A stretch of 64,000 nt of DNA from Williamsia faeni (GCA_003202005.1 QJJF01000001.1:403099-467098); one strand, 5' to 3'; shown: positions 45,685 to 55,175, numbered from the stretch's first letter. Program-made: numbers and translations. The notes: generated by a model from the letters alone, not told the origin.

Positions 45685-46575
45685 ATGGCAACCGACAAGA
45701 CCAGCAGCCTCGACGACATCATCGGCGAGATCAGCAGCGGCATGACCATCGGCATCGGCGGCTGGGGTTCGCGCCGTAAACCGATGGCCCTGGTGCGAGC
45801 ACTCGCGCGCTCCTCCGTCACCGACCTCACGATCGTCACCTACGGCGGTCCCGACCTCGGATTGCTCTGCGCGGCAGGCAAAGTCAGCAAGGCCTACTAC
45901 GGGTTCGTCTCACTGGACTCACCGCCGTTCTACGATCCCTGGTTTGCCAAGGCCCGGACCACCGGCGCGATCACCGTGCGCGAGATGGACGAAGGCATGG
46001 TCAAGTGTGGTCTCGAGGCCGCCGCCGCCCGCCTGCCGTTCCTGCCGATCCGGGCCGGCCTCGGCTCCGACGTCCCCAACTTCTGGGACGGAGAACTGCG
46101 CACCGTCACCTCGCCCTACCCCGACGACGACGGGCGCCATCAGACGCTGATCGCCATGCCCGCACTGCAACTCGATGCGGCATTCGTCCACCTCGACCTC
46201 GCCGACCGTCATGGCAACGCCGCATACACCGGCATCGACCCCTACTTCGACGACCTCTACTGCGCCGCGGCCACGCGACGCTACCTCGAAACCGACCGCC
46301 TGGTCACCACCGAGGAGCTGGTGGAAAAGGTTCCGGTACAACGTCTTCTGCTCAACCGGCTGAACGTCGACCGCGTGGTCCACACGCCGAACGGCGCGCA
46401 TTTCACGTTTGCCGGCGAGTACGGCCGCGACGAAGCCTTCCAGCAGTTCTACGCCGAGTCGGCCAAAACCCCCGAAGCCTGGCAAGCGTTTTCCGATCGG
46501 TTCCTGACCGTGCCCGAAGACGTCTATCAGACCGAGGTCGACAAGTGGAACGCCGAACGAGAGGACGCACAGTGA
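45685..46575 (+). CDS. ipdA: IpdA, subunit of the COCHEA-CoA hydrolase
   Basis: This is a class I CoA-transferase-like alpha subunit of 296 residues like Rv3551. IpdA and IpdB form the hydrolase that opens the last steroid ring (COCHEA-CoA) rather than transferring CoA. It has the glycine-rich MTIGIGGWGSRRKPMALV near the N-terminus and long matches to the family through VHLDLADRHGNAAYTGIDPYFDDLY. Its stop overlaps the GTG start of ipdB, which suits an obligate heteromer. It is second in the KstR2-controlled operon. Confidence 0.9.
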   Translation: MATDKTSSLDDIIGEISSGMTIGIGGWGSRRKPMALVRALARSSVTDLTIVTYGGPDLGLLCAAGKVSKAYYGFVSLDSPPFYDPWFAKARTTGAITVREMDEGMVKCGLEAAAARLPFLPIRAGLGSDVPNFWDGELRTVTSPYPDDDGRHQTLIAMPALQLDAAFVHLDLADRHGNAAYTGIDPYFDDLYCAAATRRYLETDRLVTTEELVEKVPVQRLLLNRLNVDRVVHTPNGAHFTFAGEYGRDEAFQQFYAESAKTPEAWQAFSDRFLTVPEDVYQTEVDKWNAEREDAQ

Positions 46576-47378
46576 CAACAGGACACGCAGGGAGCACCCC
46601 CGACACCTCGGCAGATGTGACCCGCGCCGAGTACTGCGTGATCGCCTGCGCCGAAATCTTCTCCGGCGCAGGAGAAACCATGGCGTCCCCGATGGCGACG
46701 ACCCCGTTGATCGGTGCCCGGCTGGCACGACTGACAACCGAGCCCGATCTGCTGATCACCGATGGCGAGGCACTGATCTTCGCCGACACCCCGGCCGTCG
46801 GGAAGTCCGGCCCCATCGAGGGATGGATGCCGTTCCGCAAGGTCTTCGACGTCGTCGCCTCCGGGCGGCGCCATGTTGTGATGGGCGCCAACCAGATCGA
46901 CCGGTACGGCAATCAGAACCTCTCCGCATTCGGTCCGCTCCAACATCCGACGCGACAGATGTTCGGCTCCCGTGGGGCTCCGGGCAATACGATCAATCAC
47001 CCGACCAGTTACTGGGTCGCCAAACACTCGGCCCGGGTCTTCGGCGACGTCGACGTGGTCTCCGGAGTCGGTTACGACAAGATCGACGCCGACAACCCGG
47101 CCTTCAAATACCTGAACATTCCCCGGGTGGTCACCAACCTCGGCGTCTTCGATTTCGAAGGGCCCGACCACACCATGCGTGCGGTCTCGCTGCACCCCGG
47201 CGTCGACGCCGCAGAGGTCGCGGAGAACACGGGCTTCGAGGTCGCAGGCTTGGCCGATGCCGGGGTCACCCGCGCACCGAACGCCGAAGAGTTGCGTCTG
47301 ATCCGCGAGGTCATCGACCCGAAGGGCCTGCGGGAGAAGGAAGTCAAGCCGGTATCGACCATCAGGACAGCACGATGA
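46572..47378 (+). CDS. ipdB: IpdB, subunit of the COCHEA-CoA hydrolase
   Basis: This is the beta subunit of the IpdAB ring hydrolase, 268 residues like Rv3552. It has the CoA-transferase beta fold with CAEIFSGAGETMASPMATTP, EALIFADTPAVGKSGPIEGWM and FGSRGAPGNTINHPTSYWV. The start is the GTG at 46572 that overlaps the ipdA stop; the much longer open frame upstream is a shadow of ipdA. The next gene starts inside its stop (ATGA), so three genes are coupled. Confidence 0.9.
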   Translation: MTTGHAGSTPDTSADVTRAEYCVIACAEIFSGAGETMASPMATTPLIGARLARLTTEPDLLITDGEALIFADTPAVGKSGPIEGWMPFRKVFDVVASGRRHVVMGANQIDRYGNQNLSAFGPLQHPTRQMFGSRGAPGNTINHPTSYWVAKHSARVFGDVDVVSGVGYDKIDADNPAFKYLNIPRVVTNLGVFDFEGPDHTMRAVSLHPGVDAAEVAENTGFEVAGLADAGVTRAPNAEELRLIREVIDPKGLREKEVKPVSTIRTAR

Positions 47379-48445
47379 CTGCTGCGCCTATTGCCACCCG
47401 GTTCACCGAACTGGTCGGCGTCGACTACCCGATCGTCCAGACCGGCATGGGCTGGGTGTCGGGACCATCGCTGACGTCGGCGACGTCCAACGCAGGTGGA
47501 CTCGGGATCCTCGCATCGGCAACGATGACCTACCCCGAACTCGAAGCAGCCATCGCCAAGACAAAATCCCTGACCACCAAGCCGTTCGGCGTCAACCTGC
47601 GGGCCGATGCGACCGATGCACCCGAGCGGATCGACCTGCTCATCCGTGAAAAGGTCAAGGTCGCGTCGTTTGCGTTGGCGCCCAAACCCGACCTGATCGC
47701 GAAGCTGAAAGACCATGGGATCGTGGTCATCCCGTCGATCGGTGCCGCCAAGCACGCCGTGAAGGTCGCCTCGTGGGGTGCCGATGCGGTGATCGTCCAG
47801 GGTGGTGAGGGCGGCGGGCACACCGGCCCGGTCGCAACAACCCTGTTGCTGCCGAGCGTGCTCGATGCGCTGGGCCCCGACGGGATCCCGGTGGTCGCGG
47901 CCGGTGGATTCTTCGACGGTCGCGGACTCGTCGCGGCGCTGTCCTACGGCGCCGAGGGAGTCGCGATGGGAACCCGCTTCCTGCTGACCTCCGACAGTGC
48001 CGTGCCGGACGCGGTCAAGGCTCAGTATCTCGAGCGGGGCCTCGGCGACACCGTCGTCTCGACGAAGGTCGACGGCATGCCCCACCGGGTCCTGCGCACC
48101 GAGTTGGTCGACAAGCTCGAATCCGGCAACGGCGCAACCGCTCTGGCGGCAGCGGCCAAGAACGCCAACAGGTTCAAGCGGATGACCGGGATGAAGTGGT
48201 CGACGATGCTCAAGGACGGCCGCACGATGCGCAAGTCGGGCGAACGGACGTGGCAACAGGTGATCATGGCCGGCAACACCCCGATGTTGTTGCGCGCCGG
48301 GCTCGTCGAGGGCAATACCGAAGCCGGGGTCCTGGCGTCAGGTCAGGTGGTCGGCATGATCAACGACCTGCCCAGCTGCGACGAACTCATCCAGCAGATC
48401 ATGACCCAGGCCCGCGACCGCCTCGACCAGCTCGGCAAGTTCTAG
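47375..48445 (+). CDS. ipdC: IpdC, flavin-dependent CoA-thioester oxidoreductase
   Basis: This is an FMN TIM-barrel protein of the nitronate-monooxygenase/enoyl reductase-like family, 356 residues, like Rv3553. IpdC acts on hydroxylated indane-CoA intermediates late in ring C/D degradation. Visible motifs are YPIVQTGMGWVSGPSLTSATSNAGGLGILA, the flavin-binding QGGEGGGHTGPVAT and the phosphate site AAGGFFDGRGLVAALSYGAEGVAMG. The ATG at 47375 overlaps the ipdB stop. It ends the operon and runs to within four bases of the convergent DUF389 gene, leaving no room for a separate terminator. Confidence 0.9.
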   Translation: MTAAPIATRFTELVGVDYPIVQTGMGWVSGPSLTSATSNAGGLGILASATMTYPELEAAIAKTKSLTTKPFGVNLRADATDAPERIDLLIREKVKVASFALAPKPDLIAKLKDHGIVVIPSIGAAKHAVKVASWGADAVIVQGGEGGGHTGPVATTLLLPSVLDALGPDGIPVVAAGGFFDGRGLVAALSYGAEGVAMGTRFLLTSDSAVPDAVKAQYLERGLGDTVVSTKVDGMPHRVLRTELVDKLESGNGATALAAAAKNANRFKRMTGMKWSTMLKDGRTMRKSGERTWQQVIMAGNTPMLLRAGLVEGNTEAGVLASGQVVGMINDLPSCDELIQQIMTQARDRLDQLGKF

Positions 48446-48449
48446 CCGC

Positions 48450-49430
48450 TCACGGTTCGCGTTGCCACCGGTGGCCGGGCTCCCGTCCGGCCAGCAAGCG
48501 GGCGCGATACGCCGACACCCTCGTCCAGACCACCTGTTGCACGGCCAGCGTCATCCAGCCTGCGACTGCCATCCCGGACAGGTTGACCACCAGCTGGAGA
48601 GTACTCCCGACGATCTCCTCGCGGACTCCGAAGGCCAGGCCCAGCGCGACGTTTCCGGCTGCCGGAATGGTGGTCACCGAGATGAAGACGCCTGACAGAC
48701 CACCGAGTCGGGACGACGTCAGCGACAGTACCCCGGCGACCCCGGCGACCACCGCGACGATGAATGACCACTTGTCCGGGGTGTAGATGAATGCAGTATC
48801 CGGCCGGGCCTCGGTCACGTCGGTCTCCGTCACCCAGCCGAGCCCGCGCGCGATCAGGGCCGCGATGGTCGTGGCCACGATGCTGAGCGTAAATCCACCG
48901 ACGAGTGTCGCCAGTGCACGCCCGAGCAGCGTCATCCGCCGCCGTACCAGCGCGACTCCGAGCGCCGCGACAGCCCCGAACTCGGGCCCGAGGACCATCG
49001 CACCGATGAGCAGGATGCTCGAATCAAGGACGATGGCGATCGCAGCCAACAGCGTCGCCAGAACCATGAAACTGGCGAAGATCCAGTTGAATTCGGAATC
49101 GTCGTATGCCTTTTGGGTCACCTCGGCCCAGACGACAGCATCGGCGCTCGCCCCGGGCGTGGCCCGCTCTGCTTCCAGCCCCTTCTCAGATATCCAGGTG
49201 GGTACCTGGGCCAGGTGGATGGTGCCGAAGCGATGGATATCCAGTACACGGAGTGCATCGATGACCTCGTTCGCGCCCTCGCGCGCGATATCGGCCTCGA
49301 TCACATCGCCTTCGGGTTTCATCGACGCGCCACGATAGACGGTCACGTTGCTGACCGCGGGGTCCTCACAGAGGAGTTCTGAGATGCGGTCGGAGAATTC
49401 ACCCGGAGCGATGACCCGTATCTGCAGCAT
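48450..49430 (-). CDS. DUF389 family membrane protein
   Basis: This is a 326-residue integral membrane protein of the DUF389 (TIGR00341-type) family. The N-terminal soluble part (about residues 1-105) begins MLQIRVIAPGEFSDRISELL. It is followed by about six hydrophobic segments, starting with WIFASFMVLATLLAAIAIVLDSSILLIGAMVLGPEFGAVAAL, split here by a break near residue 140. The start is the ATG at 49430, with GGAAG upstream. It has no known place in sterol catabolism and is absent from this position in M. tuberculosis. The function is unknown. Confidence 0.85.
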   Translation of the reverse strand: MLQIRVIAPGEFSDRISELLCEDPAVSNVTVYRGASMKPEGDVIEADIAREGANEVIDALRVLDIHRFGTIHLAQVPTWISEKGLEAERATPGASADAVVWAEVTQKAYDDSEFNWIFASFMVLATLLAAIAIVLDSSILLIGAMVLGPEFGAVAALGVALVRRRMTLLGRALATLVGGFTLSIVATTIAALIARGLGWVTETDVTEARPDTAFIYTPDKWSFIVAVVAGVAGVLSLTSSRLGGLSGVFISVTTIPAAGNVALGLAFGVREEIVGSTLQLVVNLSGMAVAGWMTLAVQQVVWTRVSAYRARLLAGREPGHRWQREP

Positions 49431-49474
49431 TCCGACAGCTTCCCACGCCACGCCACGCCAACACCGTCACTCGA

Positions 49475-50071
49475 TCAGCGTGGCACGATCCCGTCGAGCA
49501 CCACGCTCAAGTACTGCTCGGCGACCTGGCGGGCCGTCCGATCGCCACCGGGCCGGTACCAGCGCACCGCGACCCAGACCGTATCGCGCATGAAGCGGTA
49601 CACAAGTTCGGTGTCGAGGTCGGGGCGGAAACTTCCGTCGGCCATGCCCTTGGTCAGCACATCGCTCCACAGGGTGCGGAACTCGACGTTGCGATCCTGG
49701 ATGTACGAGAACCGATCCTGGCTCGCGAGCCGCTTCGCCTCGTCCTGATAGATGGCCACGGCCGAATGGTCGCGGTCGATACTCTCGAACGACGCAATCA
49801 CCAAGCCGGTCAGCGTCTCTCGTGCGGGCAGCCCCGCCTCGACCACCTGGTGGTACGTATCGAAGAGCGAATCCAGGAACGACCTCAGGATCTCGTCGAC
49901 CATCGACTCCTTGGAGTCGAAATGGTGATACAGACTCCCCGACAGGATGCCGGCCGAATCGGCGATGTCACGAACCGTCGTGGTGCGGACCCCGCGCTCG
50001 GCGAACAACCCACTCGCCACCGCCAGCAACTCATCGCGCCGCGTCACCCGGGTACGCTCACCCGAGGTCAT
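49475..50071 (-). CDS. kstR2: KstR2, TetR-type repressor of ring C/D catabolism
   Basis: This is a TetR repressor of 198 residues that closely follows M. tuberculosis KstR2 (Rv3557c), including FAERGVRTTTVRDIADSAGI, GSLYHHFDSKESMVDEIL, IYQDEAKRLASQDRFSYIQDRN and VRWYRPGG. KstR2 releases DNA when it binds HIP-CoA, the product of FadD3. The ATG at 50071 gives the N-terminal length of the mycobacterial protein; a GTG at 50092 is an alternative. A perfect KstR2 operator lies 33 bp upstream, so the gene is probably autoregulated. Confidence 0.92.
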   Translation of the reverse strand: MTSGERTRVTRRDELLAVASGLFAERGVRTTTVRDIADSAGILSGSLYHHFDSKESMVDEILRSFLDSLFDTYHQVVEAGLPARETLTGLVIASFESIDRDHSAVAIYQDEAKRLASQDRFSYIQDRNVEFRTLWSDVLTKGMADGSFRPDLDTELVYRFMRDTVWVAVRWYRPGGDRTARQVAEQYLSVVLDGIVPR

Positions 50072-50103
50072 CTCACTTCGTCTCGCTGCCACCCGCTCAG
50101 CCT

Positions 50104-50117
50104 AGCAAGCGCTTGGT
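50104..50117. promoter_or_regulatory. KstR2 operator upstream of kstR2
   Basis: AGCAAGCGCTTGGT is a full match to AnCAAGnnCTTGnT, placed in the kstR2 promoter (autoregulation). Confidence 0.85.
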
Positions 50118-50206
50118 TGCTAAGCCCGCTTGCCGCCCGAGCTCACACGCACCCGCCGCCTCCGACTGCCGGCATCGGAGGCGGCGGGTGGCGCCGAGAG
50201 TGAGCC

Positions 50207-51718
50207 CTACTTGTGGCCGAGCTTCTTACGAGCGCGATTGTTGAAGAACTTCCACAGCTTCAGCTGCATGTTGGTGTTCTTGGTGTCTTTCGCCGTGAAC
50301 GGTGCCGACATCATCTCCGACACCGAGACCTTCAGGGTCGAGAACGCCACCGCGCGGGTGTGCGAGAACGTGTCAAATCCGTATTTGCCGTGGTAGCCGC
50401 CCATCCCGCTCTTGCCGACGCCACCGAAGGGCAGGTCCGGACCGAACATGTTGATGGCGAAGTCGTTGCCGTTTATCGAACCCGACTGAGTCGAATCTGC
50501 GAGCTTGTAGAAGCGCTCGTTGCGGTCGCCGTGCCAGTACATCGTCAAAGGATGCGGGTGGCTGGTGATGTGCGTGATCGCCTCGTCGAGTTCGCGGTAC
50601 GGGTAGACGGTCAGCACCGGACCGAAGACCTCGTCCTCTTCGATCTTCATCCCGGCCTTGACCCCGGTGAGCAGCGTCGGCGGAATCTTGCGGACGTCGG
50701 CGTCGGGCAGCTTCTCTCCGGCAGGGATCACCTGATGCTTGGTGGCGCCCAGTGATTCGGCATCGTCGATGAGATCGACGATCCGCAGGAAGTTCTTCTC
50801 GTTGATGGTCGAGGTGTACTGCGGGTTGTCTTTGATCGACGGCAGGTTGGTGCGCCAGCGGGCCAACACCCGGTCGGTGAACTCACCGAGCTTGGCCTCG
50901 GGCACCCACACGTAGTCGGGGCACAGGCACACCTGACCGCCGTTGACGAGGCGGGCGTCGGCAATCCGGGTGGCCGCCTTCGCGATGTCGGCATCGACGT
51001 CGACGACAACCGGGTTCTTGCCACCGAGTTCGAGGGTGACCGGGACCAGGTTCTTCGCGGCCTCGGTGGCCACCGAGGCACCCACCTCGGGAGAGCCGGT
51101 GAAGAACATGTGGTCGACCTTGAGCTTCGCGAAATCCGAGCCGCCACCATGGGCACTGGTCAGCACGGCGAGCTCTTCGAGATCGAAGTAGCGGGGAGCA
51201 TGCTTTGCCAGGACCGCAGTGGTTTTCGCGGTGACCGACGACGGACGGATCAGCACCCGGTTACCGGCGGCGAACGCCGATCCGGCCGGAACGATCGTCA
51301 GGTTCAGCGGGAAGTTCCACGGACCCATGATGCCGACGACACCCTTGGGGTCGTGGCGGACCTCCTGGCGGAAACCCGCACGGGCCAGCACCTTGCCCGG
51401 CGTCGAGGTCTCCATCCACTTGGTGACGTGCTTTTTCTGGTGCGCCAGGTCGACCATGCAACCGGCGATGTCGGCGGCGATCGACAGCTCGCGCGGACGT
51501 GATCCGAAGTCCGCGGCGAGCGCCTCTGCGAGTTCCTCTGCGTTGTCGAGGAGCAGCGCTTGCAGGCGGACGATCCGATCGATGCGGGTCTGGGCATCAG
51601 GGATTCCGTCGCGCAAGAACGCCGCGCGCTGCAGTTCTAGCAACGCCTGCAAAGTCAGAGTGTCCGCCGATTTCTCCTCTCGGACCTGCTTCTTTGCCAC
51701 ATCTGCCGGGTTTGTCAT
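50207..51718 (-). CDS. Aldehyde dehydrogenase, coniferyl-aldehyde-type
   Basis: This is an aldehyde dehydrogenase of 503 residues in the class that includes coniferyl and long-chain aldehyde dehydrogenases (shorter N-terminus and a hydrophobic C-terminal region). It shows GPWNFPLNLTIVPAGSAFAAGN, FFTGSPEVGASV, the glutamate motif LELGGKNPVVVD and the catalytic cysteine motif LVNGGQVCLCPDYVWVPE. The ATG at 51718 is chosen; 58 more codons of open frame lie in the intergenic region. It lies between kstR2 and fadA6, where M. tuberculosis has other genes. Propionaldehyde or a steroid-derived aldehyde is possible but unproven. Confidence 0.88.
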   Translation of the reverse strand: MTNPADVAKKQVREEKSADTLTLQALLELQRAAFLRDGIPDAQTRIDRIVRLQALLLDNAEELAEALAADFGSRPRELSIAADIAGCMVDLAHQKKHVTKWMETSTPGKVLARAGFRQEVRHDPKGVVGIMGPWNFPLNLTIVPAGSAFAAGNRVLIRPSSVTAKTTAVLAKHAPRYFDLEELAVLTSAHGGGSDFAKLKVDHMFFTGSPEVGASVATEAAKNLVPVTLELGGKNPVVVDVDADIAKAATRIADARLVNGGQVCLCPDYVWVPEAKLGEFTDRVLARWRTNLPSIKDNPQYTSTINEKNFLRIVDLIDDAESLGATKHQVIPAGEKLPDADVRKIPPTLLTGVKAGMKIEEDEVFGPVLTVYPYRELDEAITHITSHPHPLTMYWHGDRNERFYKLADSTQSGSINGNDFAINMFGPDLPFGGVGKSGMGGYHGKYGFDTFSHTRAVAFSTLKVSVSEMMSAPFTAKDTKNTNMQLKLWKFFNNRARKKLGHK

Positions 51719-51850
51719 TGCGCGAACCTCCACGAGCCGTTGGCCATTTGCGGGACTTTGGAACGAAAATCCAAGTCTGTCGCAAACCAGTATGCGCCAA
51801 CTCACACCGGGCGCGCCACTGCCATCCTCCAACACACGCCGAAGCCACCA

Positions 51851-51896
51851 GAATTTGCGCCGCCCCCCGGCAATTGCAGGTGGGCGGCGCAAATTC
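51851..51896 (-). terminator. Terminator-like hairpin after fadA6
   Basis: The 15-bp perfect arms GAATTTGCGCCGCCC and GGGCGGCGCAAATTC are separated by 16 bases and lie 18 bp past the fadA6 stop on the minus strand. The rest of 51719-51850 shows no gene or operator that I can support. Confidence 0.75.
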
Positions 51897-51913
51897 GAGT
51901 GGATGGTGGCGGG

Positions 51914-53068
51914 TTAGAGCCGTTCGATGATCGTGACGTTGGCGGTGCCGCCGCCCTCGCACATCGTCTGGAGGCCGTAGCGGCCGCCGGTGCGTTCGAG
52001 TTCATGCAGCAGTGTCGCGAAGAGTTTTGCGCCGGTGGCGCCGAGTGGATGTCCGAGCGCGATGCCGCCGCCGTTGGGATTGACCTTGGCCGGGTCGGCG
52101 CCGGTCTCCTTGAGCCAGGCCAGGACGACCGGGGCGAAGGCCTCGTTGATCTCGACGACGTCGATGTCGTCGATGCTCAGGCCGGCCTTGGCGAGGGCGT
52201 ATTTGGTGGCGGGGATGGGCGCCGACAACATCATCACCGGGTCGTCGCCGCGCACCGAGATGTGGTGGATCCGGGCGCGAGGGGTCAGGCCGTATTCCTT
52301 GAGTGCTGATTCCGAGACGACCAGCGACGCGGATGCGCCGTCGCAGATCTGGGAGGCGACCGCCGCGGTCAGCGACGACCCTTCCGCCAGCACCTTGAGA
52401 CCGGCCATCTTTTCCAGCGACGTCTCGCGCGGGCATTCGTCGACCAGGCAGTCACCCAGGGGCACGGTCTCGGCGGCGAACCGGCCTTCGGTGATTGCCC
52501 CCAGTGCCCGCTGATGCGACTGCAGGGCCCACTGCTCCATGTCTTCGCGGCTGATGTCCCACTTCTTGGCCATCATGTCGGCACCGACGAACTGGGAGAT
52601 CTCGGCGTCTCCGAACCTCTCGTCCCATCCCACCGACCCGGCGAAGGGGCTGGTGAATCCGTACTCGGCGCCGGCGATCATCGCCGCCGAGATCGGGATG
52701 GCACTCATGTTCTGAACCCCACCGGCGACAATCACATCCTGCGTACCGCTCATCACGGCTTGTGCCGCGAAATGGATTGCCTGCTGCGATGATCCGCACT
52801 GACGGTCGATCGTGGTGCCCGGGACGCCGAGAGGCAACCCGGCGGCGAGCCACGCCGTCCGGGCGATGTTGCCGGCCTGCGGGCCCACGGTGTCGACGCA
52901 GCCGAAGATCACGTCGTCGACCACGTTCGGGTCGATGCCGTTGCGCTCGATGACGGCCTTGATGACATGGGCGCCCATGTCAGCCGGGTGCACCTTGGCC
53001 AGCGATCCGTTGCGCTTGCCCACCGGGGTCCGCAGGGCGTCGACGATATAGGCCTGGGGTGAAGACAT
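51914..53068 (-). CDS. fadA6: Thiolase FadA6 (steroid ring C/D pathway)
   Basis: This is a thiolase of 384 residues like Rv3556c, which acts late in degradation of the ring C/D remnant. The nucleophile cysteine is in IDRQCGSSQQAIH (about residue 91), the histidine in GIALGHPLGATGAKL and the second cysteine in TMCEGGGTANV, so the full catalytic set is present. The ATG follows AAGGAGC. It is third in the minus-strand unit fadE30-ipdF-fadA6, 27 bases after ipdF. The operon is read from the KstR2-controlled promoter near 55.2 kb. Confidence 0.9.
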   Translation of the reverse strand: MSSPQAYIVDALRTPVGKRNGSLAKVHPADMGAHVIKAVIERNGIDPNVVDDVIFGCVDTVGPQAGNIARTAWLAAGLPLGVPGTTIDRQCGSSQQAIHFAAQAVMSGTQDVIVAGGVQNMSAIPISAAMIAGAEYGFTSPFAGSVGWDERFGDAEISQFVGADMMAKKWDISREDMEQWALQSHQRALGAITEGRFAAETVPLGDCLVDECPRETSLEKMAGLKVLAEGSSLTAAVASQICDGASASLVVSESALKEYGLTPRARIHHISVRGDDPVMMLSAPIPATKYALAKAGLSIDDIDVVEINEAFAPVVLAWLKETGADPAKVNPNGGGIALGHPLGATGAKLFATLLHELERTGGRYGLQTMCEGGGTANVTIIERL

Positions 53069-53095
53069 GTTGTGCTCCTTGAAATATGAAGGGTG

Positions 53096-53908
53096 TCAGG
53101 CGTGTTGGCTGGAGATCGAGACGACCTCGCCGGTCAGGTAGGTGGTGTAGTCGCTGGCGAGCATGGCGATGGTGGCGGCGATCTCCCAGACCTCCGCGGC
53201 CCGGCCGTACGCCTCGCGAGATGCCAGGTCCGTCAGCAACTCTTCGCTGGTGACCTTGGCCAGGAACGGATGCCTCGCGATGGACGGGGCCACCGCATTG
53301 ATCCGGACCCCGTATTCGGCGGCTTCGATCGCGGCGCAGCGGGTCAACGCCATGACACCGGCTTTGGCTGCCGCGTAATGGGATTGGCTGTGCTGCGCCC
53401 GCCAGCCCAGCACCGAGGCGTTGTTGACGATGACCCCACCGTGCGGCACATCCCGGAAGTACCGCAATGCCGCGCGGGTAGCCCGGAAAGTCCCGTTGAG
53501 GGTGATGTCGATGACCCGGTCCCATTCGTCGTCGTCCATGTCGACCACGGGTGTCTCACCACCGAGTCCGGCATTGTTGACGAGGATGTCGATCCGGCCC
53601 AGTTCGCTTGCGGCAGAGTCGATCAGCGCATTCACCGCGGACGTCTCCTGCACATTGCACACGACCTGCGCGACGGTCTGGTCGCCGAACTCGGCACGCA
53701 ACTTGTCCGCGGTCTCCCCCAGTCGGCGTTCATGCCAGTCGCTGACCACCACGTCGGCACCTTCGAGCAACGCGCGCCGGGCGGTGGCGAATCCGATTCC
53801 GGTCCCGGCTGCCGCTGTGACAACAACTTTCCGTCCGGCCAGGAGTCCGTGGCCGGGAATCTCCTCCGGAACGGCGGCCAGCGGACTGGGGCGATGTTCA
53901 ACTGTCAC
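53096..53908 (-). CDS. ipdF: IpdF, steroid ring C/D hydroxyl dehydrogenase (SDR)
   Basis: This is an SDR of 270 residues like Rv3559c. IpdF oxidises the 5-hydroxyl group of the hydroxylated HIP-CoA intermediate. It has the NAD(P) motif VTAAAGTGIGFATARRAL, ILVNNAGLGGETPVVDMDDDEWD, VIVNNASVLGWRAQ and the catalytic YAAAKAG. The GTG start at 53908 overlaps the fadE30 stop, so the genes are coupled. Its order between fadE30 and fadA6 matches M. tuberculosis, except that kstR2 and others are placed differently. Confidence 0.9.
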   Translation of the reverse strand: MTVEHRPSPLAAVPEEIPGHGLLAGRKVVVTAAAGTGIGFATARRALLEGADVVVSDWHERRLGETADKLRAEFGDQTVAQVVCNVQETSAVNALIDSAASELGRIDILVNNAGLGGETPVVDMDDDEWDRVIDITLNGTFRATRAALRYFRDVPHGGVIVNNASVLGWRAQHSQSHYAAAKAGVMALTRCAAIEAAEYGVRINAVAPSIARHPFLAKVTSEELLTDLASREAYGRAAEVWEIAATIAMLASDYTTYLTGEVVSISSQHA

Positions 53909-55158
53909 GATCGAGCCTCTCGAGGTAGTCCGAGCACACGCTCGGCAATGATGTTGCGCTGCACTTCATTCGACCCGCCGTAGATCGTGTCGGCCCGGGT
54001 GAACAGGTACAGACGCTGCCACCTGTCGAGTTCGACATTTCCGGGATCGAAGATGTTGTTCGGCGCGCCCTCGCTGGTGGCGTCCGGAGCGATCAGAGAT
54101 GGCGCGCCCTGGACCGCGACAGCGAGTTCACCGAGATTCCGATGCCAGTTGGCCCACAACAGTTTTGCCACCGAGGCCTCACCGCCGGACCCACCGGTGT
54201 CGACTGTTGCGAGTGTGCGTTGCACGTGGGCCCGCATCACCCGGAGTTCGAGCCAGGCGCGGGCAATCCGCTCACGGATCACCGGGTCACCGGCCGCACC
54301 GTTCGACTTCGCCATCTCCACGATCTCGCTCAGCTCGCGCGAGAATCCGACCTGCTGACCCAGCGTGGACACGCCGCGCTCGAACTGCAGCAGTCCCATC
54401 GCAACCTTCCAGCCGTCGCCCGGCTGCCCGACGACCAGGGAGGCGTCGGTGGTGGCGTTGTCGAAGAAGACCTCATTGAACTCCGACGTTCCGGTGAGCT
54501 GCTGGATGGGGCGCACTGTCACACCTGGTTGATCGAGTGGGACCAGCAGAAAGCTCAGTCCGCTGTGACGTGTCGAACCGGGTTCGCTGCGGCACACGAC
54601 GAACGCCCACTGCGCGACGTGGGCCAGGGACGTCCAGATCTTCTGGCCGTTGATGATCCACTTGTCGCCCTCGAGCCGGGCTGTGGTCGAGATGTTGGCC
54701 AGGTCCGAACCCGCACCGGGCTCGGAATAGCCCTGCGCCCAGAGTTCGTCGACTGTCGTGATCGGCGGCAGGAACCGTTCCTTCTGCTCCTGGGTCCCGA
54801 AGGCGATGAGCGTGGGACCGAGGAGTTCCTCGCCGACGTGACTCACCCGCGCCGGCGCTCCGGAGCGTGCGTACTCCTGATGGAATGCAATCCGCTGCTC
54901 GATGGTGGCCCCTCGGCCACCGAACTCGGTGGGCCAGCCCAGGCAGGTCCAGCCAGCCTTCGCCAGCAGCCGATCCCACGCCAGCCGGGGGCCGAAGAAC
55001 TCATGTTCGCTGCCGGGGCCACCCCGCGACTTCAGATGCTCGAACTCACCCGTCAGGTGCTCGTCGAGCCAGGACCGTACGGCGCCCGAGAACTCGGCCG
55101 CCGATCCGTCCCATCGTCCCAGGTCCACGCCTCGGTCAGCGAGGTTGATCGACGTCAT
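53905..55158 (-). CDS. fadE30: Acyl-CoA dehydrogenase FadE30
   Basis: This is an acyl-CoA dehydrogenase of 417 residues like Rv3560c, which dehydrogenates the propionate side chain of 5-hydroxy-HIP-CoA. It has the signature QGYSEPGAGSDLANI, INGQKIWTSLAHVAQW and the C-terminal YGGSNEVQRNIIAERVLGLPRE. The ATG at 55158 is the first gene of the minus-strand KstR2 operon, with the paired operators 18-60 bp upstream. It is divergent from fadD3. Confidence 0.92.
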   Translation of the reverse strand: MTSINLADRGVDLGRWDGSAAEFSGAVRSWLDEHLTGEFEHLKSRGGPGSEHEFFGPRLAWDRLLAKAGWTCLGWPTEFGGRGATIEQRIAFHQEYARSGAPARVSHVGEELLGPTLIAFGTQEQKERFLPPITTVDELWAQGYSEPGAGSDLANISTTARLEGDKWIINGQKIWTSLAHVAQWAFVVCRSEPGSTRHSGLSFLLVPLDQPGVTVRPIQQLTGTSEFNEVFFDNATTDASLVVGQPGDGWKVAMGLLQFERGVSTLGQQVGFSRELSEIVEMAKSNGAAGDPVIRERIARAWLELRVMRAHVQRTLATVDTGGSGGEASVAKLLWANWHRNLGELAVAVQGAPSLIAPDATSEGAPNNIFDPGNVELDRWQRLYLFTRADTIYGGSNEVQRNIIAERVLGLPREARS

Positions 55159-55175
55159 GCGAACCAGACTAGCCG

